From an uncultured Eudoraea sp. (GTDB taxonomy: Bacteria; Bacteroidota; Bacteroidia; Flavobacteriales; Flavobacteriaceae), in assembly GCA_947258405.1 (NCBI GenBank), contig CAMYIE010000017.1:1-47571 (forward strand): a stretch of DNA of 47,571 bases, in the 5' to 3' direction. Position numbers and translations under genes: made by a program. A model generated the notes under the pieces. The model was not told the DNA's origin. It worked only from the letters and a program-made list of their open reading frames with translations, and did not search any database. Each line of letters opens with the position of its first letter. Positions within the stretch are counted from its first letter, which is position 1. Positions 1 through 7,947 of this stretch are shown piece by piece.

Positions 1-1200
1 TTCAATGATCCAATTTACGGATTTATTAGAATTCCCAACGCACTTATTTTCGATCTTATAGGCCATCCTTACTTTCAAAGGTTGCGTCGAATTTCACAAA
101 TGGGTCTTTCATATCTGGTGTACCCCGGTGCCCATCATACCCGGTTTCATCACGCTCTGGGTAGTATGCACCTTATGGGGCAGGCTATACAGGTCTTAAG
201 GTTTAAAAAAATACAGATTTCAGATGCCGAAGCAGAGGCTTTGCTTTTGGCGATACTGATGCACGATATTGGCCATGGACCCTTTTCACACGCCATGGAA
301 AATAGTATAGTGCATGGTATTTCTCATGAGGAAATCTCTTTGCATTTCATGAATGCACTAAACAAAGAGTTTAATGGCCAACTCGATCTGGCTATCGATA
401 TATTTAAAGGAACACATAAAAAAATATATCTTAATCAATTAATATCAAGTCAGTTAGACATGGATAGGCTTGATTATTTAAAACGAGATAGTTTTTATAC
501 AGGAGTGGCGGAAGGCAATATCAACGCCGAAAGGTTAATAACCATGCTGAATGTGGTAGAGAACTCCCTTGTTATTGAAGAAAAAGGGATTTATTCGGTA
601 GAAAAATTCCTTATGGCAAGACGTTTTATGTACTGGCAGGTGTATCTCCATAAAACAGGAATCGTAGCCGAACAATTACTGATTAAAACATTGCAACGCG
701 CAAAGGAACTTCATCTGCAAGCTAAACTACCGGCAAGTGGCCCCTTGTCGTTTTTTATGGATAGTAAAATAGACTCCGATTCATTTAACGAAGAAGTTCT
801 GGCTCAATTTGCACAACTAGATGACATAGACATACTGTCGGCCTTAAAGGAGTGGCAGTATCAAAGTGATTTTGTGCTTTCCGAACTCTGCAAGATGATA
901 CTTCACAGGAAATTCTTAAAAATTCGACTGAAAAACTCACCGGAAAATGAGGCCGATTTTCAGGGTCGTTTTAATAGTTTTAAAGAACGGCATAGCCTCA
1001 CAGATCAGGAAACTGCATATTTTGTATTCAGGGGAGAGATCGAGAATACCGCCTATGACGAGAATAATGAATCTATTAATATTCTTCAGGGTAATGCAAA
1101 ACTTACAGATGTAGCATCGGCTTCCGATCATCTTAACCTAAAGATGCTGTCTAAGAGTGTTGTCAAATATTTTAGTTGTTACCCTAAAGAATTAGATTAG
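1..1200 (+). CDS. HD-domain phosphohydrolase, 5' partial
   Basis: The frame is open from base 1, so the true start lies just outside the window, probably only about ten residues away. The protein belongs to the HD superfamily of metal-dependent phosphohydrolases (dGTPase/SAMHD1-like branch). The metal-binding HD signature is seen as HHTRFHHALG followed by MHDIGHGPFSHAME, and the nearby LDMDRLDYLKRDS segment is typical of this branch. The substrate cannot be deduced from sequence; nucleotide triphosphates or other phosphoesters are possible. It ends 134 bp before the lipid A operon, which has its own promoter, so it is probably transcribed separately. Family assignment is secure, function is not. 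Confidence 0.9.
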   Translation, partial: FNDPIYGFIRIPNALIFDLIGHPYFQRLRRISQMGLSYLVYPGAHHTRFHHALGSMHLMGQAIQVLRFKKIQISDAEAEALLLAILMHDIGHGPFSHAMENSIVHGISHEEISLHFMNALNKEFNGQLDLAIDIFKGTHKKIYLNQLISSQLDMDRLDYLKRDSFYTGVAEGNINAERLITMLNVVENSLVIEEKGIYSVEKFLMARRFMYWQVYLHKTGIVAEQLLIKTLQRAKELHLQAKLPASGPLSFFMDSKIDSDSFNEEVLAQFAQLDDIDILSALKEWQYQSDFVLSELCKMILHRKFLKIRLKNSPENEADFQGRFNSFKERHSLTDQETAYFVFRGEIENTAYDENNESINILQGNAKLTDVASASDHLNLKMLSKSVVKYFSCYPKELD

Positions 1201-1275
1201 ATCAAATATCACCAAACACACTTAATTGTTCTGGAGACCAGCAATGGAGGCCCTTGTTTGAAGGAAGCAGATAAA

Positions 1276-1306
1276 TTAGTGGACTAACCAATTTTTCTTA
1301 CTTTTG
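1276..1306 (+). promoter_or_regulatory. Bacteroidota-type promoter of the lpxD operon
   Basis: The -7 element TACTTTTG (1299-1306) matches TAnnTTTG exactly. TTAG (1276-1279) lies 19 nt upstream as a weak -33 element. The expected transcription start is near 1311-1314, which places the GTG at 1308 outside the message and favours a TTG start at 1335. Confidence 0.6.
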
Positions 1307-1334
1307 TGTGCATCTAAGCAAGGGGTTAAAACTA

Positions 1335-2366
1335 TTGGAATTGGAATTTACGGCAGGTCAGATTGCAAATTTGCTTGAGGGCGAGGTTGAAGGCAACCCG
1401 GAAATCGCTGTTCATAAACTGGCAAAAATTGAAGAAGGAGAAAAAGGGTCTTTAACCTTTTTGGCGAATCCGAAATATACTTCATTCATATATAGTACAG
1501 AGGCATCTGTTACTATTGTGAATAAAGATTTTATCCCTGAACAGAAACTAACTACCACACTGATAAAAGTAGAAGATGCCTATAAGTCCTTTTCAAAACT
1601 TCTTGAATACTACAACAAAGTAAAGCTAGATAAATCAGGACTCGAAGACCCGGTTTTCATCTCCAAATCTGCCGTTTTTGGCGATAATTTCTACATGGGG
1701 GCTTTCTCATACTTGGGAAACCACGTGGAAATAGGAGATAACGTTAAAATTTATCCTAATGTATACGTTGGAGATAACGTTAAGATAGGCAATGATGTAG
1801 TCGTGTTTGCGGGGGCAAAGATCTATTCTGAATCGGTCATAGGAAACAACTGTGTTATCCATAGCGGAGCAATTGTCGGTGCCGACGGATTTGGGTTTAC
1901 ACCCAATGACAATGGCGAATTCTCCAAAGTACCTCAGACCGGAAACGTAGTAATCGAAGATAATGTTGATGTTGGTGCGGGTACTACTATAGACAGAGCC
2001 ACTTTGGGCTCAACTATATTGAGAAGAGGAGTTAAACTGGATAATCAGATACAAATTGCTCATAATGTTGAGATCGGAGAAAATACCGCTATCGCTGCAC
2101 AGACAGGGGTCGCGGGATCAACAAAAATTGGAAAAAATTGCCTGATTGGCGGGCAGGTAGGTATTGTTGGCCATATCACTATTGGCGATAGGGTTAGGAT
2201 TCAGGCTCAGTCAGGAATCGGAAGAAGTGTAAAGGATGATGAAGTTTTACAAGGATCACCTGCCTTGAACTATGGAGATTACAATAAGTCTTATGTTCAC
2301 TTTAAAAACCTGCCCAAGATTGTGAATAAAATCAATGAAATAGATAAGGGTAACAACGGAAAGTAG
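1335..2366 (+). CDS. lpxD: UDP-3-O-acylglucosamine N-acyltransferase LpxD
   Basis: LpxD adds the N-linked acyl chain to UDP-3-O-acyl-glucosamine in cytoplasmic lipid A synthesis. The N-terminal uridine-binding domain (LEFTAGQIANLLEG) is followed by a long left-handed beta-helix of hexapeptide repeats. The catalytic histidine is H243 in QIQIAHNVEIG. The frame extends to a GTG at 1308, but the promoter's -7 box ends at 1306, so I place the start at TTG 1335 behind an AAGGGG stretch at 1320-1325; TTG 1341 is also possible. Length is 343 aa, normal for the family. It is first in the lipid A operon, 3 nt before lpxC/fabZ. Confidence 0.93.
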   Translation: MELEFTAGQIANLLEGEVEGNPEIAVHKLAKIEEGEKGSLTFLANPKYTSFIYSTEASVTIVNKDFIPEQKLTTTLIKVEDAYKSFSKLLEYYNKVKLDKSGLEDPVFISKSAVFGDNFYMGAFSYLGNHVEIGDNVKIYPNVYVGDNVKIGNDVVVFAGAKIYSESVIGNNCVIHSGAIVGADGFGFTPNDNGEFSKVPQTGNVVIEDNVDVGAGTTIDRATLGSTILRRGVKLDNQIQIAHNVEIGENTAIAAQTGVAGSTKIGKNCLIGGQVGIVGHITIGDRVRIQAQSGIGRSVKDDEVLQGSPALNYGDYNKSYVHFKNLPKIVNKINEIDKGNNGK

Positions 2367-2369
2367 GAA

Positions 2370-3758
2370 ATGTCGAAACAGCAGACGATTGCAAACGAGG
2401 TTACTTTAGAAGGCGTTGGTTTACATACCGGGGCCAATGTAACCATGAAATTCGTGCCGGCACCAATTAATCATGGTTTTGCTTTTAAGAGAGTTGATCT
2501 GGAAGGCGAACCCATTATTGAGGCCGATGCTAATTATGTAGTAAATACCCAGCGTGGTACAAACCTTGAAAAAAGAGGTGTTAAGATTCAAACATCGGAA
2601 CATGTTCTTGCAGCCCTGGTAGGCCTGGAAATCGATAATGTAATTATTGAGCTGGATGCACCGGAACCCCCCATTATGGATGGCTCGTCTAAATTTTTCG
2701 TCGAGGCACTGGAAAAAGCCGGAATAGTCACTCAGGATGCCGATAGATACGAGTATGAGGTTAAAGACGTGATCAGTTATCGGGATGAAGCCACGGGTAG
2801 TGAGATAACTGTAATCCCGGCAGAGGAATACCAGGTAACCACCATGGTCGATTTTGGCACCAAGGTCCTGGGAACTCAAAATGCGACCCTTGAACATATT
2901 TCCGATTTTAAGGCAGAAATTGCCAATGCCCGCACCTTCAGCTTCCTACACGAATTAGAAATGCTCCTGGAAAATGGTCTGATCAAGGGAGGAGACCTGA
3001 ACAATGCCATTGTCTATGTAGACAAAGAGATTTCTGAGTCTACAATGAAAAGGCTCGAAAAAGCTTTTAAGAAAAAGAAGCTCACGGTAAAACCCAATGG
3101 TATACTGGATAACCTCACCTTACATCAACCCAATGAAGCCGCACGCCATAAATTGCTCGATGTAGTAGGGGACCTTGCGCTTACGGGTACCCGACTTAAG
3201 GGCAAGATCATTGCCAATAAGCCCGGACACTATGTAAATACACAGTTTGCCAAAAAACTGGCGAAAATCATCAAACTGGAAAAGCGGAATAACATTCCTA
3301 AATACGATTTAAGTCTTCCGCCATTGATGGATATCAATCAGATCATGGCCATGCTACCACACCGGCCGCCATTTCTTTTGATAGACAGGATTCTCGAGCT
3401 TACCGACCAATACGTTGTAGGTATGAAAAATGTATCGATGAACGAACCTTTCTTCGCAGGTCATTTCCCAGGATCCCCCGTTATGCCTGGGGTATTACAA
3501 ATAGAAGCCATGGCCCAGACCGGCGGTATTCTCGTACTCAGTACAGTGCCCGATCCGGAGAACTACCTTACTTTCTTCATGAAGGTCGACAAAGTAAAAT
3601 TTAAACAGAAGGTATTGCCTGGGGATACACTTATATTCCACTGTAGCCTTATGTCGCCCATCCGAAGAGGTATCTGTCATATGCAGGCCTATGCCTATGC
3701 CAATAACAAATTGGTAGCTGAAGCTGAGATGATGGCCCAAATCGCAAAAAAAAGTTAG
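2370..3758 (+). CDS. lpxC/fabZ: Bifunctional LpxC deacetylase / FabZ dehydratase
   Basis: This is a natural fusion typical of Bacteroidota. Residues 1-305 are LpxC, the zinc-dependent deacetylase that commits UDP-3-O-acyl-GlcNAc to lipid A. The zinc ligands H78 (SEHVLAAL), H260 and D264 (HKLLDVVGDLA) and the active-site H287 (KPGHYVN) are present. Residues about 318-462 are FabZ, the 3-hydroxyacyl-ACP dehydratase of fatty acid elongation, with catalytic H365 (GHFPGSPVMPGV) and E379. Both halves use 3-hydroxyacyl chains at the branch between lipid A and phospholipid synthesis. All key residues are intact. It lies 3 nt after lpxD and 1 nt before lpxA, so it is certainly cotranscribed. Confidence 0.97.
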   Translation: MSKQQTIANEVTLEGVGLHTGANVTMKFVPAPINHGFAFKRVDLEGEPIIEADANYVVNTQRGTNLEKRGVKIQTSEHVLAALVGLEIDNVIIELDAPEPPIMDGSSKFFVEALEKAGIVTQDADRYEYEVKDVISYRDEATGSEITVIPAEEYQVTTMVDFGTKVLGTQNATLEHISDFKAEIANARTFSFLHELEMLLENGLIKGGDLNNAIVYVDKEISESTMKRLEKAFKKKKLTVKPNGILDNLTLHQPNEAARHKLLDVVGDLALTGTRLKGKIIANKPGHYVNTQFAKKLAKIIKLEKRNNIPKYDLSLPPLMDINQIMAMLPHRPPFLLIDRILELTDQYVVGMKNVSMNEPFFAGHFPGSPVMPGVLQIEAMAQTGGILVLSTVPDPENYLTFFMKVDKVKFKQKVLPGDTLIFHCSLMSPIRRGICHMQAYAYANNKLVAEAEMMAQIAKKS

Positions 3759-3759
3759 A

Positions 3760-4548
3760 ATGAATCAACCGCTTGCCTATATACACCCTGGGGCAAAGAT
3801 TGCTAAAAATGTTGTGGTAGAACCCTTCACCACCATCCATAACAATGTGGAGATTGGAGAAGGTACCTGGATCGGCTCGAACGTGACCATAATGGAGGGA
3901 GCACGTATCGGTAAGAATTGCAATATTTTCCCGGGAGCTATTATTTCAGCTCCACCTCAGGACCTTAAATATGAGGGAGAAGATACTATTGTTCGAATAG
4001 GGAATAATACAACAATTAGAGAATGTGCCACAATAAATAAGGGTACTTCAGATCGTATGAAAACTGTTATCGGGAAAAACTGCCTTATAATGGCATACTG
4101 TCATATTGCACACGACTGCCTGATAGGGAACAACTGTATTTTTTCAAATAATTCGACCTTGGCCGGACATGTGACCATTGGTGACAATGTTGTACTGGCC
4201 GGACTGGTGGCGGTTCATCAATTTGTATCGATCGGAAATCATGCTTTTGTGACAGGAGGATCGCTGGTTCGAAAAGATGTGCCTCCTTTTGTTAAGGGAG
4301 CACGGGAACCACTTTCCTATGTTGGGATAAACTCAATCGGTTTACGCCGAAGAGGGTTTACCGCCGATAAAATCCGGGAGATTCAAAACATCTACCGAAT
4401 TCTATATCAAAGAAATTATAACAATAGCCAGGCTGTTCGGATAATTGAGGCAGAAGTGGAAGCTACCCCAGAACGGGATGAGATCTTACAATTCATTCGC
4501 GATTCCCAACGCGGAATTATGAAAGGATATTTTAGTACAACTAATTAA
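3760..4548 (+). CDS. lpxA: UDP-N-acetylglucosamine acyltransferase LpxA
   Basis: LpxA carries out the first step of lipid A synthesis, transferring a 3-hydroxyacyl group from ACP to UDP-GlcNAc in the cytoplasm. The 262 residues are hexapeptide repeats forming a left-handed beta-helix (IGEGTWIG, IGKNCNIF, IGDNVVLAG), followed by a helical C-terminal domain. The catalytic histidine is H118 in CHIAHDC. The family's signature sequences GGSLVRKDVPPFVKGAREP and SIGLRRRGF are present. Length matches the family. It starts 1 nt after the lpxC/fabZ stop and is followed by efp. Confidence 0.97.
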   Translation: MNQPLAYIHPGAKIAKNVVVEPFTTIHNNVEIGEGTWIGSNVTIMEGARIGKNCNIFPGAIISAPPQDLKYEGEDTIVRIGNNTTIRECATINKGTSDRMKTVIGKNCLIMAYCHIAHDCLIGNNCIFSNNSTLAGHVTIGDNVVLAGLVAVHQFVSIGNHAFVTGGSLVRKDVPPFVKGAREPLSYVGINSIGLRRRGFTADKIREIQNIYRILYQRNYNNSQAVRIIEAEVEATPERDEILQFIRDSQRGIMKGYFSTTN

Positions 4549-4554
4549 TCATTT

Positions 4555-5121
4555 ATGGCAACAACATCCGACATTCGCAAGGGTTTGTGTATCAGATATA
4601 ATAACGACATCTACAAGATTGTAGAATTCCTTCATGTTAAGCCTGGAAAGGGGCCTGCTTTTGTAAGAACAAAATTAAAAAGTGTCACCACTGGAAAGGT
4701 CCTGGACAATACTTTTAGCGCCGGGCATAAAATTGAGGATGTGCGGGTCGAGACCCGTTCATATCAGTTTCTTTATTCAGACGGTAGTACCTATCATTTT
4801 ATGAATACCGACGATTATAACCAGATCGCATTGCAGGAAAACGCTCTTGATGCGCCCGATTTACTAAAAGAAGGTGTGATCGTGACCATCATGTTCAATA
4901 CAGAAGACAGCATGCCATTATCTGTTGATATGCCTGCTAGTGTTATCCTGGAAGTGACACATACAGAGCCTGGTGTAAAAGGCAATACCGCCACTAATGC
5001 CACTAAGCCTGCCACTATGGAAACAGGTGCCCGAGTGAATGTCCCTCTTTTTATCAATGAAGGCGACCGGATCAAGATAGATACAGAAAAAGGCGCTTAT
5101 ATGGAGCGTTCGAAAGATTAG
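4555..5121 (+). CDS. efp: Translation elongation factor P
   Basis: EF-P binds ribosomes stalled at polyproline sequences and stimulates peptide bond formation. All three beta-barrel domains are present in 188 aa. The domain I tip loop reads KPGKGPAF, with a lysine at the site that carries post-translational modification in other bacteria. The C-terminal domain contains the usual GARVNVPLFINEGDRIKIDT. It sits inside the lipid A operon, 6 nt after lpxA and 13 nt before a second lpxD-like gene; this lpxA-efp-lpxD2 order is, as far as I recall, common in Flavobacteriia. Confidence 0.97.
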   Translation: MATTSDIRKGLCIRYNNDIYKIVEFLHVKPGKGPAFVRTKLKSVTTGKVLDNTFSAGHKIEDVRVETRSYQFLYSDGSTYHFMNTDDYNQIALQENALDAPDLLKEGVIVTIMFNTEDSMPLSVDMPASVILEVTHTEPGVKGNTATNATKPATMETGARVNVPLFINEGDRIKIDTEKGAYMERSKD

Positions 5122-5134
5122 TCTGTTTGCTGAT

Positions 5135-6067
5135 ATGAAATTTCCAAAAGCTTATTCGCTTAAAGATATTGCAGGTCTCCTGGGAGTGCCATATGTAGGA
5201 CCGGAAGACTTTCCTGTGCTAGGAATGAATGAAATCCATGTTGTGGAGCCCGGAGATATTGTCTTTGTAGACCACCCTAAGTACTATGATAAGGCGCTGA
5301 AAAGTAAGGCAACAATAGTATTGATCAATAAAGAAGTGGATTGCCCGACTGGAAAAGCACTGTTGATCTCTGAGAATCCATTTAGGGATTTTAATAAGCT
5401 TACTCAACATTTTAAGCCTTTTGAACCATCGTCTGTTCAGGTTTCATCTACAGCTAGTATCGGTGAAAATACAGTCTTACAACCCAATGTATTTATAGGA
5501 AATCATGTTACCATTGGTGATCATTGTACTATACACCCTAACGTGGTTATTTATGATCACTGTATTATAGGCGATCATGTTACAATTCATGCTGGAACGG
5601 TTATCGGCGCAGATGCCTTTTATTACAAGAACAGACCTGAGGGGTTTGATAAACTGCTCTCCGGAGGGCGTGTAGTCATTGAAGATTTTGTAGATATCGG
5701 CGCGCTTTGTACGATAGATAGAGGGGTAACAGGCGATACTACGATTAAAAAGGGCTCTAAACTCGACAACCAAATTCAAATAGGGCACGATACCATTATT
5801 GGTGAAAAATGTCTTATCGCTTCACAGGTTGGGATAGCAGGATGTGTTGTAGTGGAAGATGAGGTTACACTTTGGGGGCAGGTAGGAGTGGTCAGTGGAG
5901 CAAACATCGGTAAAAAATCTGTAATCTATGCTCAGTCTGGCGTAGCAAAGTCACTGGAAGGGGGCAAGGCATATTTTGGAAGTCCGGCCGAAGATGCCCG
6001 TGAAAAAATGAGGGAATTGAACAATATAAAAAAGATTCCTTCCATCTTGGATCAAATAAAGGAATAG
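5135..6067 (+). CDS. Second LpxD-like acyltransferase (UDP-3-O-acylglucosamine N-acyltransferase family)
   Basis: This 310 aa protein is a clear paralogue of the LpxD at 1335. It has an N-terminal uridine-binding-like domain (YSLKDIAGLLG), hexapeptide repeats (IGENTVLQPNVFIG), and the catalytic histidine H218 in NQIQIGHDTIIG. The C terminus AYFGSPAEDAREKMREL resembles the end of LpxD. It is shorter than its upstream paralogue. It could act on the same UDP-glucosamine intermediate with another acyl chain, or on a different nucleotide sugar; the sequence does not decide. It is last in the lipid A operon and the next gene has its own promoter. Confidence 0.88.
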   Translation: MKFPKAYSLKDIAGLLGVPYVGPEDFPVLGMNEIHVVEPGDIVFVDHPKYYDKALKSKATIVLINKEVDCPTGKALLISENPFRDFNKLTQHFKPFEPSSVQVSSTASIGENTVLQPNVFIGNHVTIGDHCTIHPNVVIYDHCIIGDHVTIHAGTVIGADAFYYKNRPEGFDKLLSGGRVVIEDFVDIGALCTIDRGVTGDTTIKKGSKLDNQIQIGHDTIIGEKCLIASQVGIAGCVVVEDEVTLWGQVGVVSGANIGKKSVIYAQSGVAKSLEGGKAYFGSPAEDAREKMRELNNIKKIPSILDQIKE

Positions 6068-6077
6068 CCTGAGAACT

Positions 6078-6108
6078 TTTACAATTAGGCTGTAATACTA
6101 TACTTTTG
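6078..6108 (+). promoter_or_regulatory. Promoter of sucD
   Basis: The -7 element TACTTTTG (6101-6108) is a perfect TAnnTTTG match. A TTTA at 6078-6081 sits 19 nt upstream as a relaxed -33 element. The sucD ATG is 25 nt downstream of the -7 box. Confidence 0.6.
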
Positions 6109-6133
6109 TGCAAGCAAAACTAAACCGAATTAA

Positions 6134-7006
6134 ATGAGCGTACTAGTCAATAAAAATTCCAAAATTATCGTTCAGGGCTTTACTGGAAGTGAAGGTACTT
6201 TCCATGCCACACAAATGATTGAATATGGTACTAATGTGGTAGGTGGTGTTACTCCCGGTAAAGGTGGTCAGGAACATCTTGGAAAGCCTGTTTTTAATAC
6301 TGTGGAAGAAGCGGTTGAAAAAGCCGGAGCCGATACTACTATAATTTTTGTACCCCCGGCATTTGCTGCTGATGCAATTATGGAGGCCGCAGCTGCAGGT
6401 ATAAAGGTCATCATCACTATAACCGAGGGTATTCCGGTAGCCGACATGGTTAAAACCTACGAGTATGTTAAGAATAGGGACTCTATACTCATCGGACCTA
6501 ATTGCCCTGGTGTGATTACACCGGGAGAGGCAAAAGTGGGTATTATGCCAGGTTTTGTTTTCGAAAAAGGAAAAGTCGGATTGGTCTCTAAATCAGGTAC
6601 GCTTACCTATGAAGCGGCTGATCAGGTGGTTCGCCAGGGTATGGGGATCACTACGGCCATCGGAATAGGCGGTGATCCAATTATCGGGACAACAACCAGA
6701 GAAGCTATCGAAATGTTTATCGATGACCCGGAAACTGAATGTATCGTAATGATTGGGGAGATTGGTGGTCAGCTGGAAGCTGAAGCTGCCCGCTGGTATA
6801 AGCAGAGCGGCAGCAAGAAACCTATAATAGGTTTTATTGCAGGTGAGACCGCACCGGCCGGGCGAACAATGGGGCATGCGGGTGCCATTGTAGGTGGTAC
6901 AGATGATACTGCACAAGCGAAGAAAAGTATTATGAAGGAATGCGGGATACACGTGGTGGATTCTCCAGCTGAGATTGGTAAAAAGGTTAAGGAAGTTATG
7001 GGTTAA
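6134..7006 (+). CDS. sucD: Succinate-CoA ligase, alpha subunit
   Basis: SucD is the CoA-binding and phosphohistidine subunit of succinyl-CoA synthetase, interconverting succinyl-CoA and succinate with nucleotide phosphorylation in the TCA cycle. The Rossmann CoA-binding domain has [11 protein letters not shown] near residues 15-25. The second domain contains the phosphorylated H248 ([13 protein letters not shown]). Length of 290 aa is normal. The beta subunit sucC is not adjacent. The gene has its own promoter and is 99 nt upstream of fabG. Confidence 0.97.
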   Translation: MSVLVNKNSKIIVQGFTGSEGTFHATQMIEYGTNVVGGVTPGKGGQEHLGKPVFNTVEEAVEKAGADTTIIFVPPAFAADAIMEAAAAGIKVIITITEGIPVADMVKTYEYVKNRDSILIGPNCPGVITPGEAKVGIMPGFVFEKGKVGLVSKSGTLTYEAADQVVRQGMGITTAIGIGGDPIIGTTTREAIEMFIDDPETECIVMIGEIGGQLEAEAARWYKQSGSKKPIIGFIAGETAPAGRTMGHAGAIVGGTDDTAQAKKSIMKECGIHVVDSPAEIGKKVKEVMG

Positions 7007-7105
7007 AACCCGACTAACCTTAAGGCCTTGTCCGTTCTGCCTTACCAAATACTCACCCTGAAGAATGAAAAGGCTTATCTTTAATTAAGAAACTTATTAT
7101 CTGGC

Positions 7106-7852
7106 ATGAAAATACTCGAAGGAAAAAATGTGATCATCACCGGGGCAAGCCGAGGTATTGGAAGAGGAATTGCCAGGGTTTTTGCCGAACACGGAGCCAA
7201 TGTGGCATTTACCTATAGCTCAAGCGAAGGACCGGCCATCGAATTGGAGAAAGAACTCGCAAGCAGCGGTGTAAAAGCCAAGGCCTACAAAAGCAATGCG
7301 GCGAGTTTTACAGAAGCTGAAAGCCTGGTATCGGCTATTCTGAAAGATTTTGGGGGGATCGATGTACTGATCAATAACGCGGGCATCACCAAAGACAATT
7401 TGCTCATGCGTATGTCGGAAGAGGATTTCGATGCCGTAATAGAGGTGAATTTGAAATCGGTGTTCAATATGACCAAGGCGGTACAGCGGACCATGCTTAA
7501 ACAGCGTAAAGGCTCCATTATTAATATGAGTAGCGTTGTTGGGGTAAAAGGAAATGCAGGGCAGACCAATTATGCTGCTTCCAAGGCTGGCATGATCGGC
7601 TTTACCAAATCTGTTGCGCTCGAATTAGGTTCCAGGAACATTCGTTGTAATGCCATCGCTCCTGGGTTCATCGAAACAGAAATGACCGAGAGCCTAGATG
7701 AGAAAACCGTTCAGGGCTGGCGCGATGCTATTCCATTGAAAAGAGGAGGGACCCCAGAAGATATTGCTAATGCTTGTTTATTTTTGGCTTCGGACCTTTC
7801 GGACTATATTACCGGCCAGGTAATAAACGTCGATGGTGGAATGTTAACCTGA
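7106..7852 (+). CDS. fabG: 3-oxoacyl-ACP reductase FabG (SDR family)
   Basis: A 248 aa classical short-chain dehydrogenase. The cofactor site TGASRGIG is at residues 12-19, NNAG is at 90-93, the catalytic serine is in INMSSVVG, and Y156 and K160 form YAASK. The motif INVDGG closes the C terminus. Its closeness to FabG enzymes, including the IAPGFIETEMT segment, supports a role in reducing 3-oxoacyl-ACP with NADPH in fatty acid elongation; another SDR substrate remains possible. A TATCTTTA (7076-7083) resembles a -7 element 22 nt before the ATG. Confidence 0.93.
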   Translation: MKILEGKNVIITGASRGIGRGIARVFAEHGANVAFTYSSSEGPAIELEKELASSGVKAKAYKSNAASFTEAESLVSAILKDFGGIDVLINNAGITKDNLLMRMSEEDFDAVIEVNLKSVFNMTKAVQRTMLKQRKGSIINMSSVVGVKGNAGQTNYAASKAGMIGFTKSVALELGSRNIRCNAIAPGFIETEMTESLDEKTVQGWRDAIPLKRGGTPEDIANACLFLASDLSDYITGQVINVDGGMLT

Positions 7853-7947
7853 TAGCCAGACCATTACTTTTAGTTTTCGTGACCACTTTGTTATTCATTT
7901 GATTTTCTACCGGTATCTACAAGTGATCCGGCAGGCATGATATCGCT

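Noticed and set aside
6134-7006. sucD without sucC as a sign of a broken operon
   Set aside because: The gene is intact with its own promoter, and separate sucC and sucD loci are, as far as I recall, common in this group.
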